A stretch of DNA of 64,000 nt. It comes from Leptothrix discophora. Lineage in GTDB: Bacteria; Pseudomonadota; Gammaproteobacteria; Burkholderiales; Burkholderiaceae_C. The position numbers and the translations under genes were made by a program. The stretch lies in contig NZ_JAUZEE010000006.1 in assembly GCF_030705305.1 (NCBI RefSeq), forward strand, positions 62,001 to 126,000. The letters are read 5' to 3'. Shown here in pieces: positions 33,637-42,547 of this stretch (its first letter is position 1; every line of letters begins with the position of its first letter). The notes below the pieces were generated by a model. The model was given only the letters and a program-made list of their open reading frames with translations. It was not told the DNA's origin and did no database searches.

Positions 33637-34550
33637 CAGGCGGTTTCCTTCTCTTGCTGGTGGATGCGCCACAGCACGAACAGGATGTAGACCAGCATGA
33701 TCGCGAACAGCACCGTGGCGATGGCGGTGCCGTAGCCCATGCGGTAGCCGTATTCGGACAGCGCCTTCTCGTACATGTAGTAGGCGAGCACGCGCGAGCT
33801 GCCATAGGGGCCGCCCGAGGTCATGATGGAGATCATGTCGAAGCTGCGCAGCGAGCCGATGATGGTCACGACCACCGCGATGAAGGTCGCCGGCCGCAGC
33901 TGCGGCAGCACCACGTGGCGCAGCATCGACCAGCCCTTGGCGCCTTCGAGGCGCGCCGCCTCGATCAGGTCGGGGCGCAGGTTGTTCAGGCCGGTGAGGT
34001 ACAGGATCATGCAGTAGGCCACCTGCGGGTAGAGGCCGGCCAGCACGATGCCGTAGGTGACCCAGTGCTCGTCGGCCAGCACCGAGACCGGGTCCATGCC
34101 GAACAGGCCGAAGATCTCGCCGACCAGGCCGTTGGCCGGGTTGTAGAACCACGTGAAGATCAGGCCGATGACGCCCTGCGAGATCACGAAGGGGAAGAAG
34201 AACATCGACTTGATCGCGCGGATGCCGAACACCGTCTGGTTCAGGAACAGCGCCAGGCCCAGGCCGATCGGCACCGCCAGCAGGAAGCCGACCAGCCAGA
34301 TGACGTTGTTCTTCAGCGCGATGAAGAAGTCGGGGTCGGTGGCCAGCTCGCGGTAGTTGTCCAGGCCGATCCAGCGTGCCTCGCCCAGGCCGTCCCAGTC
34401 GTAGAAGCTCAGCGCGATCGACTCGACGATCGGCACGAGCACGTAGAGCGTGAACATCAGCGCGGCGGGCGCGAGGAACAGCCAGGGCGCGATGTCGCGC
34501 TGGTGGCGGGTCCACCAGGAGAACGTGGGGGGCGAGGGCGGTGGATTCAT
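33636..34550 (-). CDS. carbohydrate ABC transporter permease (MalF-like)
   Basis: A 304-residue permease of the sugar CUT1 family with six transmembrane segments, starting with PWLFLAPAALMFTLYVLVP. The EAA loop reads DLIEAARLEGAKGWSMLRHVVLP. It begins 104 bases after the binding-protein gene; that spacer contains a large hairpin. Its stop overlaps the MalG-like start by one base. It works with 32785-33636 and the binding protein at 34655. Confidence 0.94.
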   Translation of the reverse strand: MNPPPSPPTFSWWTRHQRDIAPWLFLAPAALMFTLYVLVPIVESIALSFYDWDGLGEARWIGLDNYRELATDPDFFIALKNNVIWLVGFLLAVPIGLGLALFLNQTVFGIRAIKSMFFFPFVISQGVIGLIFTWFYNPANGLVGEIFGLFGMDPVSVLADEHWVTYGIVLAGLYPQVAYCMILYLTGLNNLRPDLIEAARLEGAKGWSMLRHVVLPQLRPATFIAVVVTIIGSLRSFDMISIMTSGGPYGSSRVLAYYMYEKALSEYGYRMGYGTAIATVLFAIMLVYILFVLWRIHQQEKETA

Positions 34551-34583
34551 GGTTGGCTCTTGAAGTCCGATCTGGCGCGCAGG

Positions 34584-34656
34584 GACGAAGGGTTTGATCT
34601 GGCGAGCGGCGCACGGCCCGCATCGACCCGCGCCGCCGCCAGATCAGCCCTTCGTC
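34584..34656 (-). terminator. large stem-loop between the binding-protein and permease genes
   Basis: Bases 34584-34604 and 34637-34656 form an imperfect inverted repeat with about 20-bp arms (GACGAAGGG...GATCTGGCG against its complement) and a 32-base loop. The right arm covers the binding-protein stop codon. Hairpins at this place, as in malE-malF, protect the upstream mRNA or partly stop transcription. Binding protein is then made in excess over permeases. No long U-tract is present. Confidence 0.65.
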
Positions 34657-35887
34657 ATTTGTAGACGCGGCCGCGCACCTGCTCCAGGCGCTCCAGCACG
34701 TCCTTGCGCGACTCGGGCTTGATCATGTAGCGCTGGAAGCCCTCCATGCCGGCCTTGGCCATCTCGGCGGGCGCGTCGCGGTCGTAGAACTGGCCCAGCG
34801 CGTAGGCGCCCGACAGCATCGAGAAGCCGTCCTTGAGGTAGACGTCGGTCGGGCGCGTGGCGTCCTTGTTGACCGGCAGCTGGCCCAGGATCGCATTGAC
34901 CTCGCTCTGCACCTTGGCGCTGGCGGCATAGGCCAGGAAGCGGCGTGCATCGGCCTTGTTCTTGGCCTTGGCGGGGATGTGGATGGTGTCGGTCGGGGCG
35001 TCCTCGGCCATCGGCACGTTGTTGATCTTCGGGAACTGCATGAAGCCGAGCTGCGCCTCGGTCAGGCCGGCCTTCTTCATCGGGTCGACCGCGAAGTTGC
35101 CCATCAGGTACATCGCGGCCTCGCCCTTGACGAAGGCGGGCACGGCGTCCTGCCAGTCGATGCCGGCGTGGTTGGCCAGGAAGTAGCCCGGCTTGGTCAG
35201 CTCGTCCCAGCGGTCGAAGACCTCGTTGACGCGCTTGTCGGTGTAGGGCACCTTGCCGGCGGTGAGGTCCATGTGGAACTCGTAGCCGTTGACGCGCATG
35301 TTGAGGTAGTCGAACCAGCCGCCGGTCGGCCAGAGCGCCTTGGTGCCGATCGCGAAGGGCGTGACGCCGGCGGCCTTGAGCTTGGCGCAGGCGGCCACCA
35401 GCTGCTTCCAGTCGGTCGGCACGGCGATGCCGTTCTTCGCGAAGATGTCCTTGCGGTAGTAGATGCCCCACTGGTAGTAGGTGTAGGGCACGCCCCACTG
35501 CTTGCCGCCGATGGTCATCGACGCGGCGGCCGACTTCAGCTTGTCCTTCAGGCCTTCCTTGGCCCAGACATCGGAGACGTCGTCGAACAGGTTGGCGTTG
35601 ACGAAGGGGGCCATCCGGTTGCCGGCATACCAGGTGACGATGTCCGGGGGATCGGCGGTCAGGAAGTTGCGGATCGAGGTCTTGAAGCCTTCGTGGTCGA
35701 AGGTGTTGATCTTGACCGTCACGTCCGGATTGGCGGCCATGAAGCCTTTGGCCATCGCGTCCCACGCGGCCTTCGGCGCCGGGTCGGACGCATCGGTGTT
35801 GATCACCAGCGTGCCGGCCTGGGCGCTGACCCAGGCCAGGCCGGCCAGTGCCAGTGCGCTGAGTCGCGCCTTGTTTCGCATCGTCAT
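34655..35887 (-). CDS. carbohydrate ABC transporter substrate-binding protein
   Basis: A predicted 410-residue periplasmic CUT1-type binding protein. The signal peptide is about residues 1-24 (RLSALALAGLAWVSAQAG). The mature protein opens with TLVINTDASDPAPKAAWDAM and includes DPPDIVTWYAGNRMAPFVN and GVPYTYYQWGIYYRKDIF. The chosen ATG has an AGGAG site seven bases before it; a second ATG two codons later is also possible. It starts two bases after the GH42 stop, so it is co-transcribed with the beta-galactosidase. It supplies ligand to the permeases downstream. Confidence 0.93.
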   Translation of the reverse strand: MTMRNKARLSALALAGLAWVSAQAGTLVINTDASDPAPKAAWDAMAKGFMAANPDVTVKINTFDHEGFKTSIRNFLTADPPDIVTWYAGNRMAPFVNANLFDDVSDVWAKEGLKDKLKSAAASMTIGGKQWGVPYTYYQWGIYYRKDIFAKNGIAVPTDWKQLVAACAKLKAAGVTPFAIGTKALWPTGGWFDYLNMRVNGYEFHMDLTAGKVPYTDKRVNEVFDRWDELTKPGYFLANHAGIDWQDAVPAFVKGEAAMYLMGNFAVDPMKKAGLTEAQLGFMQFPKINNVPMAEDAPTDTIHIPAKAKNKADARRFLAYAASAKVQSEVNAILGQLPVNKDATRPTDVYLKDGFSMLSGAYALGQFYDRDAPAEMAKAGMEGFQRYMIKPESRKDVLERLEQVRGRVYK

Positions 35888-35889
35888 CG

Positions 35890-38007
35890 TCAGTCTCCTG
35901 TTGTGGCAGGCCGCGAGGCCTGCGGTTCGGTAGCGGCGCCCGATGGGGACGGCGCCTGCTGCGTGTGCCACAGGGCGATGCCCCGAGGCGCCAGCGTCGC
36001 GCCGCCGATCAGCGGCCGGCTCGACGTGGTTGCGGAGTCCGCCGCGTCGGGCTGCCAGTGCAGCGTCGCGTCGGAGAAGTTGCAGGCCAGCACCAGCGCG
36101 CCGATGCGGCTGATGCGCAGGCCGTCGTGCAGCGGCTCGACCGCCAGCCCGGCGGCCTCGGCCGTGCGCTGCAGGGCGCTGCGCCAGCCGGATTCATCGA
36201 GCCAGCCGGCGACGTAGCGCAGCGCGCCGTCGCCGTGCGGTCGGCAGGTCAGCGCCGCACGGCCGTCGTCGCCGAAGACGGCCTCGACCACGACGCCCGC
36301 GTCGACCGCCAGGTCCTCGCGCCAGCGCGAGACCTCGCAGGAGGTCCAGCCACCGGCCAGGCCGGCCGTCGGCAGCAGCGTGACCGTCAGGCCCGGCGGC
36401 AAGGAGGCGACCCGCTGCACCGACACGCCGGTCGCATCGCGCAGTGGCCCGGGGGCCAGATTCACGGGGATGGACAGCCTGTCCGTCTTCGACCCGGCAC
36501 GTGGCCCGAGCACGATCTGGGCACCGGCCAACGCGGCCCGCGCCAGGGCGGCCGCCAGGGCGTCGGCGACGTGCAGCTGGACCGGCAGCACGATCAGCCG
36601 GTAGCCGTCGAGCGAGGCCGTCGGCGCGACCACGTCGACGTCCAGCCCGAGCGTGCGCAAGGCGCTGTAGACGCGGAAGTGCAGCTCGATGGGCAGGTAG
36701 TCCGCGCCCTGCGGCTGGATCTGCGCCATCCACACGCTGGCGTAGTCGAACACCAGCGCGACGCGGTTGACGATGCCCGGCGCGGCCAGCGTCGCCAGCG
36801 CCTCGCCCAGCGTGCGCAGTTCCTCGCCGACCTGGCCGGCCTCGACGCCGCCCTGGTCGACGCTGCGGTCGGGCCGGTGCAGGCCGGTGTGCATCTGTTC
36901 CTGCGACCACGGCGCCTGGCGCCAGCGGAAGTAGCTGACCACCTCGGCGCCGTGCGCCAGCGCCTGCCAGGTCCACAGCCGCACCATGCCGTCGTGCGGG
37001 GCCGGGTTCCAGCTGGCCCAGTTGACCGGGCCAGGCTGCTGCTCCATCACCCACCAGCGGCCATGGGCCGGCGCGCCAGGCCGCACGCTGGCGCACATGC
37101 CGCGGTAGAGGTCATGGTGGAAGGCGGGGATGTCGGGGTGGCCGGTGCGGGCCAGCGCGGCCTTCTCGTCGGCCCGCAGGAAGAAGTTCTGCGTGAAGCC
37201 CAGCGGGTAGCTGTCCCAGGTGGCGATGTCGAGGTCGGCGGCCACCTCGTGGTGGTCGAACTCGGTGAAGAAGCCCATGTAGTTGTGCGACACCGGCCGG
37301 CCCGGCGACGCTTCGCGCAGGATCTCGCACTGCTCGCGGTTGAAGGCGCGGACCTCGGACGAGGCGTAGCGGCGCCAGTCCAGCCGGTGCGCCGGATGGG
37401 CCTCGGTGACCGTGCCGACCGGCGCGTCGACCTCGTCGAAGCTGCGGTATTCCATGCTCCAGAAGACCGTGCCCCAGGCCTCGTTGAGCGCCGCGACCGT
37501 GCCGTGGCGCTCGGCCAGCCAGCGCCGGAAACCGGCCTTGGCGGCCTCGGAGTAGCTCAGCACCGTGTCGTGGCAGCCGTACTCGTTGTCGGTCTGCCAG
37601 GCGGCGACGGCCGGATGGCGGCCGTAGCGTTCGGCCACCGCGCGGCTGATGCGGCGCGATTCGGCCCGGTAGCCGGCGTGCGAGAAACAGTAGTGGCGGC
37701 GCGAGCCGTGGCCGCGCGGCTGGCCGTTCGCGTCGACCGCGAGCATGTCGGGCATGGCGTCGACCAGCCACTTCGGCGGCGTCGCGGTCGGCGTGCACAT
37801 CACGACCTTCAGGCCCTGCGCATGCAGGGTCTCGACCGCCTCGTCCAGCCAGGCCCAGTCGAAGTGGCCGGGCGAGGGCTCGATGCGGCTCCAGGCGAAT
37901 TCGGCGATGCGCACCCAGGTGATACCCATCTCGCGCATGCGGCGGGCATCCTCGGCCCACCAGGCGCGGGGCCAGTGTTCGGGGTAGTAGCAGACGCCGA
38001 GTTGCAT
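35890..38007 (-). CDS. GH42 beta-galactosidase
   Basis: The 705-residue enzyme hydrolyses terminal beta-galactosides. The start LGVCYYPEHWP is the GH42 signature. The acid/base glutamate is E142 in WQTDNEYGCHD and the nucleophile is E322 in WWVMEQQPGPVNW. A trimerisation-type domain follows from about residue 395 and a small C-terminal beta domain closes the protein. There is no signal peptide, so it is cytosolic and acts on sugar imported by the ABC system. It heads the operon GH42-binding protein-MalF-MalG-GalE. A perfect 15-bp palindrome 82 bases upstream is the likely site for the divergent LacI protein. Confidence 0.95.
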   Translation of the reverse strand: MQLGVCYYPEHWPRAWWAEDARRMREMGITWVRIAEFAWSRIEPSPGHFDWAWLDEAVETLHAQGLKVVMCTPTATPPKWLVDAMPDMLAVDANGQPRGHGSRRHYCFSHAGYRAESRRISRAVAERYGRHPAVAAWQTDNEYGCHDTVLSYSEAAKAGFRRWLAERHGTVAALNEAWGTVFWSMEYRSFDEVDAPVGTVTEAHPAHRLDWRRYASSEVRAFNREQCEILREASPGRPVSHNYMGFFTEFDHHEVAADLDIATWDSYPLGFTQNFFLRADEKAALARTGHPDIPAFHHDLYRGMCASVRPGAPAHGRWWVMEQQPGPVNWASWNPAPHDGMVRLWTWQALAHGAEVVSYFRWRQAPWSQEQMHTGLHRPDRSVDQGGVEAGQVGEELRTLGEALATLAAPGIVNRVALVFDYASVWMAQIQPQGADYLPIELHFRVYSALRTLGLDVDVVAPTASLDGYRLIVLPVQLHVADALAAALARAALAGAQIVLGPRAGSKTDRLSIPVNLAPGPLRDATGVSVQRVASLPPGLTVTLLPTAGLAGGWTSCEVSRWREDLAVDAGVVVEAVFGDDGRAALTCRPHGDGALRYVAGWLDESGWRSALQRTAEAAGLAVEPLHDGLRISRIGALVLACNFSDATLHWQPDAADSATTSSRPLIGGATLAPRGIALWHTQQAPSPSGAATEPQASRPATTGD

Positions 38008-38088
38008 GGGGCGAAGGTTCCGTCAGGTGGAGGAAGCGTTCGTCGCGGGCCCGGCGCGTACACCGGGATGCGGTGCACGGATTGTGGT

Positions 38089-38103
38089 GCTAATAAAATT
38101 AGC
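38089..38103. promoter_or_regulatory. LacI operator candidate upstream of the GH42 operon
   Basis: The perfect inverted repeat GCTAAT-AAA-ATTAGC is embedded in a 30-base block that is repeated in front of the lacI gene at 39402 (shared GCTAATAAA, GATA, TGGTG, AAAC). It is much more AT-rich than its surroundings. It lies 82 bases upstream of the GH42 ATG, so it is placed to control that operon. Confidence 0.7.
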
Positions 38104-38185
38104 GATAACTGGTGAAAACCCGCGTGGGCGATGAACGGATCATCAGCGTGGCGGCGCCCGCTGCGGGCGTTCCGGCGTGGCCCGG

Positions 38186-39385
38186 TCAGCGCCGCCGGAC
38201 GGTCTCGCGCTCGACCAGCGGGCAGTCGATCTTGGTCAGCGCGCGGCGGCTGCCGCTGCTGCGCGTGCCGGCCTCGGCGCCGGCGGTCTCGGCCAGCAGG
38301 GCCTCGACCGCCGCCCGGCCCATCTCGTAGTTGGGCAGCACCATGGTGGTCAGCGGCGGGTGGGTGTGGCGCGAGATCTCCTGGTCGTCGTAGCCGATCA
38401 CCGAGACGTCCTCCGGCACCTTCCTGCCGAGCTGGGCCAGGGCCTCCAGTGCGCCGATCGCCATCAGGTCGTTGGCGCAGAAGATCGCGCTGGGCGGACG
38501 CGGCAGCGCCATCAGCGCCATCGTGCCGTCGAAGCCGCCGCTGTTCATCCAGTCGCCGTCGCGCACCAGGGCCGGATCGAAGGGCAGGTCGGCGGTCGCC
38601 AGCGCGCGCCGGTAGCCCTTCAGGCGGTCCTTGGCGGCCTCCATCCAGGGCTCGCCGTTGATGAAGCCGATGCGGGTGTGGCCCGCACCGATCAGGTAGT
38701 CGGTCGCCGCATGGCCACCGCCAACCTCGCCCGGCACGATGGTCGGGAAACGCCCGCTGTCGTCGTGGCAGTTCAGCAGCACGGTGGGCACCTCGCGCAG
38801 GGCCTCGGGCACCTGGGCGGCCCGCGTGAAGATGGTCGAGTAGACGACGCCCAGCAGTTGCGGATGGGCCCGCAGCGCGGCGATCGCGGCGGCCTCCTGG
38901 TCGGCGTTGCTGCGGGTCACGCACACGCTCAGCACGCAGCCGTGTTCCCAGGCCGCGTCGCGCGCGCCGTCGACGCTGACGACCGGGTGCGGGCTGGTGG
39001 AGATCTCGTCGACCAGGTAGCCGATCAGGTTGCGGCGCGGCCCGGCGGCGTCGGCCGGCAGCACCTCGTTGACCGTGCCCTCGCGGCGCGGCAGGCGGTA
39101 GCCCAGCTCGACGGCGGCGCTCAGCACCTTGGCCCGGGTGGCGTCCGACAGCCGTGCGCTGCTGACGTTGTTGAGCGCCATCGAGACGGTCGACTGCGAC
39201 ACGCCGGCCGCCTTGGCGACGTCGGTCATGGTCGGGCGGCGGCTGGGCGGGGTGGTCGGCTTGCGGGGGGTCACGGTCGTCTCGGCGTCGTCGGGTGTGT
39301 GCGGGGCTGCAGGCTGCGAATTATTCGCGCTCCGCGGGCCGTGTTCCTGACGGCTGCCGAGCGCGGCGGTCGAGGTGTCGATCAT
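38186..39385 (-). CDS. LacI family regulator of the GH42 operon
   Basis: A LacI protein of about 399 residues. The helix-turn-helix is TMTDVAKAAGVSQSTVSMAL, preceded by about 50 extra residues rich in Ala, Pro and Thr. The effector domain includes IFCANDLMAIGALEAL and VIGYDDQEISRHTHPPLTTM. I chose the ATG at 39385 because the next one upstream lies inside the operator-like block; a start nearer the helix-turn-helix is also possible. The stop is about 180 bases from the GH42 start. Matching palindromes lie before its own gene and the GH42 gene, so it is probably an autoregulated galactoside repressor. Confidence 0.92.
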   Translation of the reverse strand: MIDTSTAALGSRQEHGPRSANNSQPAAPHTPDDAETTVTPRKPTTPPSRRPTMTDVAKAAGVSQSTVSMALNNVSSARLSDATRAKVLSAAVELGYRLPRREGTVNEVLPADAAGPRRNLIGYLVDEISTSPHPVVSVDGARDAAWEHGCVLSVCVTRSNADQEAAAIAALRAHPQLLGVVYSTIFTRAAQVPEALREVPTVLLNCHDDSGRFPTIVPGEVGGGHAATDYLIGAGHTRIGFINGEPWMEAAKDRLKGYRRALATADLPFDPALVRDGDWMNSGGFDGTMALMALPRPPSAIFCANDLMAIGALEALAQLGRKVPEDVSVIGYDDQEISRHTHPPLTTMVLPNYEMGRAAVEALLAETAGAEAGTRSSGSRRALTKIDCPLVERETVRRR

Positions 39386-39401
39386 GGTCCTGATGCTGAT
39401 A

Positions 39402-39435
39402 GCTAATAAATTTGCTGATATTGGTGGAAACACCA
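39402..39435. promoter_or_regulatory. operator-like block upstream of lacI (copy of the 38089 site)
   Basis: It opens with GCTAATAAATTTGCT, an imperfect version of the palindrome at 38089. It continues with GATATTGGTGGAAAC, which matches the flank of the first site with one base fewer. It ends in the perfect inverted repeat TGGTG-GAAA-CACCA (39422-39435). The block sits just before the lacI start. Autoregulation is the simple reading. Confidence 0.65.
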
Positions 39436-39469
39436 TGATCAGCGGTGACCGCCGTGCGTATCCTGCCGG

Positions 39470-39483
39470 CTAACACGCGTTAG
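39470..39483. promoter_or_regulatory. CTAACACGCGTTAG palindrome upstream of the second sugar-binding protein
   Basis: The TAAC/GTTA half-sites surround a CG-containing centre, the usual shape of a LacI-family operator. It lies 128 bases before the ATG at 39611 and differs in sequence from the 38089/39402 pair. The LacI protein at 42548 is therefore the better candidate to bind here (inference). Confidence 0.5.
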
Positions 39484-39610
39484 GTGCTGACTGCAAATCC
39501 CCCGGACGAGCCGGATCCGCCCGACGCGCTGCCGTCGCCCCACCCGGCGTCCCCGTCCACCGTTCACCTGCCCCGCGCCACCGGCGCCGCCCCACCGAGG
39601 AGACATCCGC

Positions 39611-40939
39611 ATGACCTTCCGCCGCCCCATCCGCCGCTCCCTCCGCCGCCACGCCCTGTCCGCCGCCGCGCTGCTCGCCAGCGCCGGCGCCGCCCATGCC
39701 GTCGACATCAAGTACGTGTTGTGGGACTCCGGCCAGCGCCCGGCCTACCAGCAGTGCGCCAGCGACTTCGAGAAGGCCAACCCCGGCATCTCGATCAAGA
39801 TCAGCCAGCAGGGCTGGGACGAGTACTGGACCGGCATCTCGACCGGCTTCATCTCCGGCACCGCCCCGGACGTGTTCACCAACCACCTGGCCAAGTACCC
39901 CGAGTTCGCCAAGAACAACCAGCTGGTCGACCTCGCGCCGCTGGTGGCGCGCGACAAGGTCAGGACCGACGTCTACTCGAACGGCCTCTACGACATCTGG
40001 GGCCGTGACGGCAAGCAGTACGGCCTGCCCAAGGACTGGGACACCATCGCCTTCATCGTCAACATGGACGTGGCGAAGAAGGCTGGCGTGAGCCTGGCCG
40101 ACCTGAACAACATGACCTGGAACCCGAAGGACGGCGGCAGCTTCGAGCAGATCGTCAAGAAGCTGACCCTGGACGCCAACGGCAACAACGCGCTGAGCCC
40201 GAAGTTCGACAAGACCAAGGTCGCGACCTACGGCTACCAGAACCCCGGCGCGGGCGGGATGATGGGCCAGACCGAGTGGAGCCACTTCGCGGTGTCCAAC
40301 GGCTTCAAGTTCCAGGACAAGCCCTGGGCCGGCAAGTTCTACTACGACGACGCCAAGCTGGCCGAGACCATCCAGTACATCGCCGGCCTGCCGGGCAAGG
40401 GCGTGTCGGCGAGCGCCGAGGACGTCAGCAAGCTGGGCTCCGGCGGCATGTTCATGGCCGGCAAGGCCGCGATGATTCCGGAGGGCTCCTGGATGATCAA
40501 CCACTTCGCCACCAACACGAAGTTCAACTACGCCTGGGTGCCGCTGCCCAAGGGCCCGTCCGGTGCGCGCGCCACCATGTTCAACGGCCTGGCCGATTCG
40601 ATCTGGGTCGGCAGCAAGAACAAGGAAGAGGCCTGGAAGTGGGTCAAGTACCTGGGCTCGGAAGCCTGCCAGAGCGTGGTCGCCAAGGCCGGCGTGGTGT
40701 TCCCGGCGATCAAGGGCCTGCCCGACACCGTGACCGCCGTGCACAAGGCCAAGGGCATCGACGACTCGGCCTTCCTCGAGATGGCCAAGGGCAAGACCTT
40801 CCTGGCACCGATCGCCGACAACGGCTCGCAGGTCAACGAGCTGATGGCCAACGCGATCGACTCGGTGCTGCGTGGCAAGGCCCAGGCCGCGCCGGCCCTG
40901 AAGGACGCGAACGGCAAGGTCAACGCGCTGTTCAAGTGA
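39611..40939 (+). CDS. extracellular sugar-binding protein of an ABC transporter (no adjacent permease)
   Basis: The 442-residue CUT1-type binding protein has a signal peptide to about residue 30 (ALLASAGAAHAV), then IKYVLWDSGQRPAYQQCASDF. Typical CUT1 segments are GTAPDVFTNHLAKYPEF, YGLPKDWDTIAFIVNMD and AAMIPEGSWMINHF. No permease gene follows: after a strong hairpin comes the GH4 alpha-galactosidase. It may deliver an alpha-galactoside to the MalF/MalG-like permeases at 32785-34550 or to a distant transporter. A candidate LacI operator lies upstream at 39470. Confidence 0.93.
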   Translation: MTFRRPIRRSLRRHALSAAALLASAGAAHAVDIKYVLWDSGQRPAYQQCASDFEKANPGISIKISQQGWDEYWTGISTGFISGTAPDVFTNHLAKYPEFAKNNQLVDLAPLVARDKVRTDVYSNGLYDIWGRDGKQYGLPKDWDTIAFIVNMDVAKKAGVSLADLNNMTWNPKDGGSFEQIVKKLTLDANGNNALSPKFDKTKVATYGYQNPGAGGMMGQTEWSHFAVSNGFKFQDKPWAGKFYYDDAKLAETIQYIAGLPGKGVSASAEDVSKLGSGGMFMAGKAAMIPEGSWMINHFATNTKFNYAWVPLPKGPSGARATMFNGLADSIWVGSKNKEEAWKWVKYLGSEACQSVVAKAGVVFPAIKGLPDTVTAVHKAKGIDDSAFLEMAKGKTFLAPIADNGSQVNELMANAIDSVLRGKAQAAPALKDANGKVNALFK

Positions 40940-41018
40940 GCGCCTGAGCCGCCCGGCTCACGCTCACCTTCACTTGTCTCCGAGGCGCTGACGGCAGGGA
41001 CTCCGTCGGCGCGGGTTC

Positions 41019-41047
41019 ACGTGCCGGAGCGGTCTGCTCCGGCACGT
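41019..41047 (+). terminator. strong stem-loop with U-tract after the sugar-binding protein gene
   Basis: A perfect 12-bp stem (ACGTGCCGGAGC with GCTCCGGCACGT) and loop GGTCT is followed by CTTTTG. It lies between the binding-protein stop (40939) and the GH4 ATG (41086). It is probably a partial terminator that lowers GH4 expression relative to the binding protein. Confidence 0.8.
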
Positions 41048-41085
41048 CTTTTGTCTTCAACGAGTCCCTGGAAGTACCCCACACC

Positions 41086-42513
41086 ATGACCGTCGCCGCC
41101 TCGAACCGCCGCCTGAAGATCACGCTGATCGGTGCCGGCAGCACCGTGTTCACCCGCAACCTGCTGGGCGACATCCTGGCCTACCCGGAACTGGCCGGTG
41201 CCGAGATCTCGCTGCACGACATCGACGCGCACCGCCTCGCGTTGTCCGAGCAGGTCGCGCACCGCATCGCCGACGCGCTGGGTGCCCAGCCGGTCATCCG
41301 CGCCAGCACCGATCGCCGGGCCGCGCTGGACGGGGCGAACGTCGTCATCAACACCATCCAGGTCGGCGGCTACAAGCCGGCGACCGTGACCGACTTCGAC
41401 ATCCCGAAGAAGTACGGCCTCGAACAGACCATCGGCGATACGCTGGGCATCGGCGGGATCATGCGCGGGCTGCGCACCATCCCCGTGATGCTCGACATGC
41501 TGCGCGACATGGAGGCGGTCTGCGCCCCCGGCGCGATCCACCTCAACTACGTCAACCCGATGGCGATGATCACGTGGGCGCTGAACGCGTCGTCCACCCG
41601 CATCCCGACGGTCGGCCTGTGCCACAGCGTGCAGCACACCGCCGGTGAGCTGGCGCGTGACCTGGGCATCCCCGTCGAGGAGATCCAGTACCACTGCGCC
41701 GGCATCAACCACATGTCGTTCTACCTGCGCTTCGAGCACCAGGGCCGCGACCTCTACCCGCGCCTGCGCGAGATCCAACGCGACGGCGCGATGCCCGACT
41801 GGAACCGCGTGCGCTACGAGATGCTGCACCAGCTCGGCTACTTCCCGACCGAGTCCAGCGAGCACTTCAGCGAGTACGTGCCCTGGTTCATCAAGCAGGG
41901 CCGCGAGGACCTGCTCAAGAAGTTCAACATCCCGCTGGACGAGTACCCGGGCCGCTGCCAGGTCTTCGAGCACGCCTGGCCCTACATCGAGCGTGAACTC
42001 CAGAAGCCGGGCTCGCAGGACCCGGCCGCGCTGCTGGCGCAGCTGCGCACGGCCGGCATCCACGTGATGCCGCGCTCGATCGAGGACGCGCCACACATGC
42101 TCGAAGGGCTGCGCCAGGTCGTGCGCAGCGTCGAGTACGGCAGCTCCATCATCCATTCGGTCGTGACCGGCCAGCCCTGCGTGATCAACGGCAACGTGCT
42201 CAACCACCGGCTGATCGACAACCTGCCGCAGGGCTGCGCGGTCGAGGTGCCGTGCGTGGTCGACCACAACGGCGTGCAGCCGACGCGCGTCGGTGAACTG
42301 CCGGTGCAGCTGGCCGCGCTGATGCGCACCAACGTGAACGTCCAGGAACTGGTCGTGGCGGCCATCCTCAAGCAGGAGCGCGAGCACGTCTACCATGCCG
42401 CGATGCTGGACCCGCACACCGCCGCGACGCTCGACCTGGCGCAGATCCGCGCCATGGTCGACGAGCTGCTGGTGGCGCACCGGCCCTTCCTGCCGGACTA
42501 CCTGCACGGCTGA
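41086..42513 (+). CDS. melA: GH4 alpha-galactosidase
   Basis: A 475-residue NAD- and Mn-dependent glycosidase of family GH4, of the MelA type. The NAD site is KITLIGAGSTVFTRNLLGDI. The metal-site motif CHS is at about 179-181 (VGLCHSVQHT), and GINHMSF carries the second metal histidine. NPMAMITWAL is also conserved. These enzymes hydrolyse melibiose- or raffinose-type alpha-galactosides through a 3-keto intermediate in the cytosol. A binding-protein gene precedes it and a LacI gene follows. The pairing with the nearby GH42 and GalE suggests one galactoside programme. Confidence 0.93.
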   Translation: MTVAASNRRLKITLIGAGSTVFTRNLLGDILAYPELAGAEISLHDIDAHRLALSEQVAHRIADALGAQPVIRASTDRRAALDGANVVINTIQVGGYKPATVTDFDIPKKYGLEQTIGDTLGIGGIMRGLRTIPVMLDMLRDMEAVCAPGAIHLNYVNPMAMITWALNASSTRIPTVGLCHSVQHTAGELARDLGIPVEEIQYHCAGINHMSFYLRFEHQGRDLYPRLREIQRDGAMPDWNRVRYEMLHQLGYFPTESSEHFSEYVPWFIKQGREDLLKKFNIPLDEYPGRCQVFEHAWPYIERELQKPGSQDPAALLAQLRTAGIHVMPRSIEDAPHMLEGLRQVVRSVEYGSSIIHSVVTGQPCVINGNVLNHRLIDNLPQGCAVEVPCVVDHNGVQPTRVGELPVQLAALMRTNVNVQELVVAAILKQEREHVYHAAMLDPHTAATLDLAQIRAMVDELLVAHRPFLPDYLHG

Positions 42514-42547
42514 AGCCGCGAGGGAGCCGGCCCCGACCCGAGAGCCC

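Noticed and set aside
35965-38115. A 716-codon plus-strand frame antisense to the GH42 gene
   Set aside because: It mirrors the GH42 coding sequence and has no recognisable motif or ribosome site; the GH42 active-site motifs settle the strand.
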